Positions 5,471 to 7,309 of a stretch of 7,309 nucleotides of DNA are shown here, one piece after another. This stretch comes from Weeksellaceae bacterium. GTDB lineage: Bacteria > Bacteroidota > Bacteroidia > Flavobacteriales > Weeksellaceae. The stretch lies in the NCBI GenBank assembly GCA_022701475.1, contig JAKOOI010000344.1:1-7309 (forward strand), in the 5' to 3' direction. The notes below the pieces were generated by a model. The model had not been told where the DNA came from, did not search any database, and was given only the letters and a program-made list of their open reading frames with translations. A program made the position numbers and the translations under genes. The first letter of the stretch is position 1, and each line of letters starts with the position of its first letter.

Positions 5471-7309
5471 TTAAAGGGTTTCTTTCAGCCAGTCAAAGAA
5501 TTCTCTCTGCCAGACCAGCCCGTTCTGCGGATGAAGTACCCAGTGGTTCTCATTGGGGAAGTAGACCAGCTTCGATTTCAGTCCTCTCAGCTGTGCCGCC
5601 TGGAAAGCTTCCTGGCCCTGTTCGTACGGAACCCGGTAGTCGATACCGCCCTGCACGATCATGATCGGTTTGTTCCAGCGGTCAACGAAATTGCTCGGGT
5701 TGAATTCCGTGTAGGCTTTCGGCAATGGTTTTTCCCATGGCGATCCCAGGTCCCAGTTGGCAAACCAGAGTTCTTCAGTAGTCAGGTACCAGGATTTCAT
5801 ATCGAACAGCCCGTCGTGGGCAATGAAGGTTTTGAAACGGTTCTGATGGATTCCGGCCAGCATGAAAACGCTGTATCCGCCGTAGCTGGCTCCTACTGCC
5901 GCTATCCTGTCGCCATCCACATAAGGTAAGGTTTTGGCGAAATCGGTTGCGGCAAGATAATCCCTCATCGGCTGCCCGCCCCAGTCTTTGGAAATCTCTT
6001 CATTCCATTGGGTTCCCCAGCCCGGCATTCCGCGCCGGTTCGGTGCTACGACAATATATCCGTTTGCTGCCATCAGGGCAAAATTCCATCGGGTGCTGAA
6101 GAACTGGGTCAGTGCAGACTGTGGTCCTCCCTGGCAGTATACGAGTGTCGGGTATTTTTTATTAGGGTCGAAGTTCGGCGGATAATGGAACCATACGCCC
6201 ATTTCCTTGCCGTCGGTGGTTTTTACCATCTTCAGCTCAGATCTACCCTGCGCCAGCTGGGAATACATTTCTTTATTGGCTTCGGTAACCTGTTCCATTT
6301 CGCCGTTTTTCAGGTTTACCGAGAAAAGGTCGGTGGCGTGGTTGATGTCGGTTCTTCCTACCAGCAGGGAATTTTTCTGGCCGGCATGGATTTCATTCAC
6401 ATCAAAATTGCCTTTTGTAATCTGCTGAACCTTTGCCTTTTTAGGATCTAAAGAGAAAAGCTGTTTGGTTCCTCTGAAAGCGGCCGTAAAATAAATGGTT
6501 TTTGAATCTCCGCTCCAGAACACCTCTCCTGAAACACTATCGTCCCAACCGGCCGTCAGGTTGCTGATTTCCCCGGATTTCCAGTCCATGATTTTAATGT
6601 CGTTTTTATCCGCCTCATAGCCGTCACGGGCCATGCTCTGCCAGATCATCGATTTTCCGTCCGGGCTGAATTTCGGGTTCACATCATAGCCTTTGTTTGC
6701 TTCCGTCAGGTTTTTCGTTGTTCCCGAAGCGATGTCGTAGGCGAAGATATCCGTATTGGTACTGGTGGAATATTCCTTCCCGCTTTTTGCTTTGGTAACG
6801 TACAGAAGCTGCAAGGAATCCGGACTCCATACAAAATCTTCCGCTCCCCCGAACGGACGCTGCGGTGAATCCCACATTTTTCCTTCCAGCAGATCCCTCG
6901 CCGTATCCGCTTTACCGGAAACGTCTGCAATGAAAATGTGGTTGTATTTTCCTTCACTGAAATAATCCCAGTGGCGGTGGTTCAGGTCGGTATACACCTG
7001 GGCGGTAGTTTTGGGAGTATCTGTATATTTGTCTTTACCCATCACTTTTTCCACCAGCACCTGCTTGCTGAACGCTATTTTTTTCCCGTCAGGCGAAATG
7101 ACGATATTATCTGCTTCACCGAGGGTGTAGAATTCCGTCCAGGTCTTGGCACCGTCATTACTGAGGAAAATCCGGTCTCCTTCCTGCGCGTAGATCCCGT
7201 TTTTATCCCACTGGATCAGGGTTTTCTTTCCCAGGTCTATTTTTGCCGACTGCCGGCTGATCACGTTCAGGAAATAATTTTCGTTTTTTGTCTTTTCGGT
7301 TTTCAGGTC
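5471..7309 (-). CDS. S9 family (prolyl oligopeptidase) serine peptidase, dipeptidyl-peptidase 5-like, N-terminus beyond the window
   Basis: The frame is open to the right edge, giving 612 visible residues; numbers here count from the edge. The GTG at 7264 is an internal Val codon, not the start. The first ~350 residues form a beta-propeller with repeated blades such as ISPDGKKIAFS, WSPDSLQLLYV, FSPDGKSMIW and FWSGDSKTIYF. The C-terminal alpha/beta-hydrolase domain begins near YPTLVYCQGGP. The catalytic triad is S475 in GASYGG, D557 in GGIDYRVP and H589 in NENHWV. The APNRRGMPGWGTQWNEEI block is typical of DPP5-type S9 enzymes of Bacteroidota such as that of Porphyromonas gingivalis, a periplasmic exo-peptidase. 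That family is about 680 residues, so some 70 residues including the signal peptide are missing. It would cleave dipeptides from oligopeptides in peptide-based nutrition. An acylaminoacyl-peptidase label is the main alternative. Confidence 0.92.
   Translation of the reverse strand, partial: DLKTEKTKNENYFLNVISRQSAKIDLGKKTLIQWDKNGIYAQEGDRIFLSNDGAKTWTEFYTLGEADNIVISPDGKKIAFSKQVLVEKVMGKDKYTDTPKTTAQVYTDLNHRHWDYFSEGKYNHIFIADVSGKADTARDLLEGKMWDSPQRPFGGAEDFVWSPDSLQLLYVTKAKSGKEYSTSTNTDIFAYDIASGTTKNLTEANKGYDVNPKFSPDGKSMIWQSMARDGYEADKNDIKIMDWKSGEISNLTAGWDDSVSGEVFWSGDSKTIYFTAAFRGTKQLFSLDPKKAKVQQITKGNFDVNEIHAGQKNSLLVGRTDINHATDLFSVNLKNGEMEQVTEANKEMYSQLAQGRSELKMVKTTDGKEMGVWFHYPPNFDPNKKYPTLVYCQGGPQSALTQFFSTRWNFALMAANGYIVVAPNRRGMPGWGTQWNEEISKDWGGQPMRDYLAATDFAKTLPYVDGDRIAAVGASYGGYSVFMLAGIHQNRFKTFIAHDGLFDMKSWYLTTEELWFANWDLGSPWEKPLPKAYTEFNPSNFVDRWNKPIMIVQGGIDYRVPYEQGQEAFQAAQLRGLKSKLVYFPNENHWVLHPQNGLVWQREFFDWLKETL

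Noticed and set aside
5465..5929. Plus-strand 154-codon open frame
   Set aside because: It is antisense to the catalytic domain of the S9 peptidase and has no recognisable motifs.
7262..7264. GTG as the start of the S9 peptidase
   Set aside because: The frame stays open for 15 more codons to the window edge. The family has a longer propeller and a signal peptide, so this is an internal Val.

Overview
The window looks like a chromosomal segment of a Bacteroidota bacterium, most likely Flavobacteriia close to Chryseobacterium. Three signs point there. Promoters match the Bacteroidota pattern (TTG, about 21 nt, TAnnTTTG), clearest upstream of queA. Start codons lack obvious Shine-Dalgarno sequences. 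The gene content also fits: a DPP5-like S9 peptidase, an AGMO-like hydroxylase, AIM24, and queA next to rlmN. The genus is inferred; no rRNA is present.

Layout, left to right. Four intact or partial genes and one broken gene lie on the minus strand from 1 to 3893. In transcription order they are queA (tRNA queuosine synthesis), a frameshifted S23-type four-helix-bundle gene, rlmN (23S rRNA/tRNA m2A methyltransferase), a membrane di-iron hydroxylase of the sterol desaturase/AGMO group, and the start of a secreted protein that runs off the left edge. AIM24 (4070-4765) is on the plus strand, divergent from queA across a 176-nt spacer that holds the queA promoter. AIM24 converges on a minus-strand DNA-deoxyinosine glycosylase gene (4867-5361), with a bidirectional hairpin terminator between them. 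The right end is a long minus-strand S9 peptidase gene (5471 to the edge, N-terminus missing) with its own terminator at 5394-5418.

Most of the window is housekeeping: two SAM-using RNA modification enzymes, a base-excision repair glycosylase, a periplasmic peptidase and a lipid-type oxygenase. The exception is 2415-2832. This 418-bp AT-rich block (31% GC by hand count over 2461-2760) is bounded by inverted repeats matching at 26 of 29 positions and carries the S23-family gene. It sits 9 nt from the rlmN start and 11 nt beyond the queA stop. It looks like a small inserted cassette whose architecture (terminal stem, S23 ORF in the loop) recalls the intervening sequences of some bacterial 23S rRNA genes. 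A second oddity is a perfect 17-bp palindrome (364-402) spanning the stop codon of the hydroxylase gene. No tRNA, rRNA, CRISPR array or transposase was seen.
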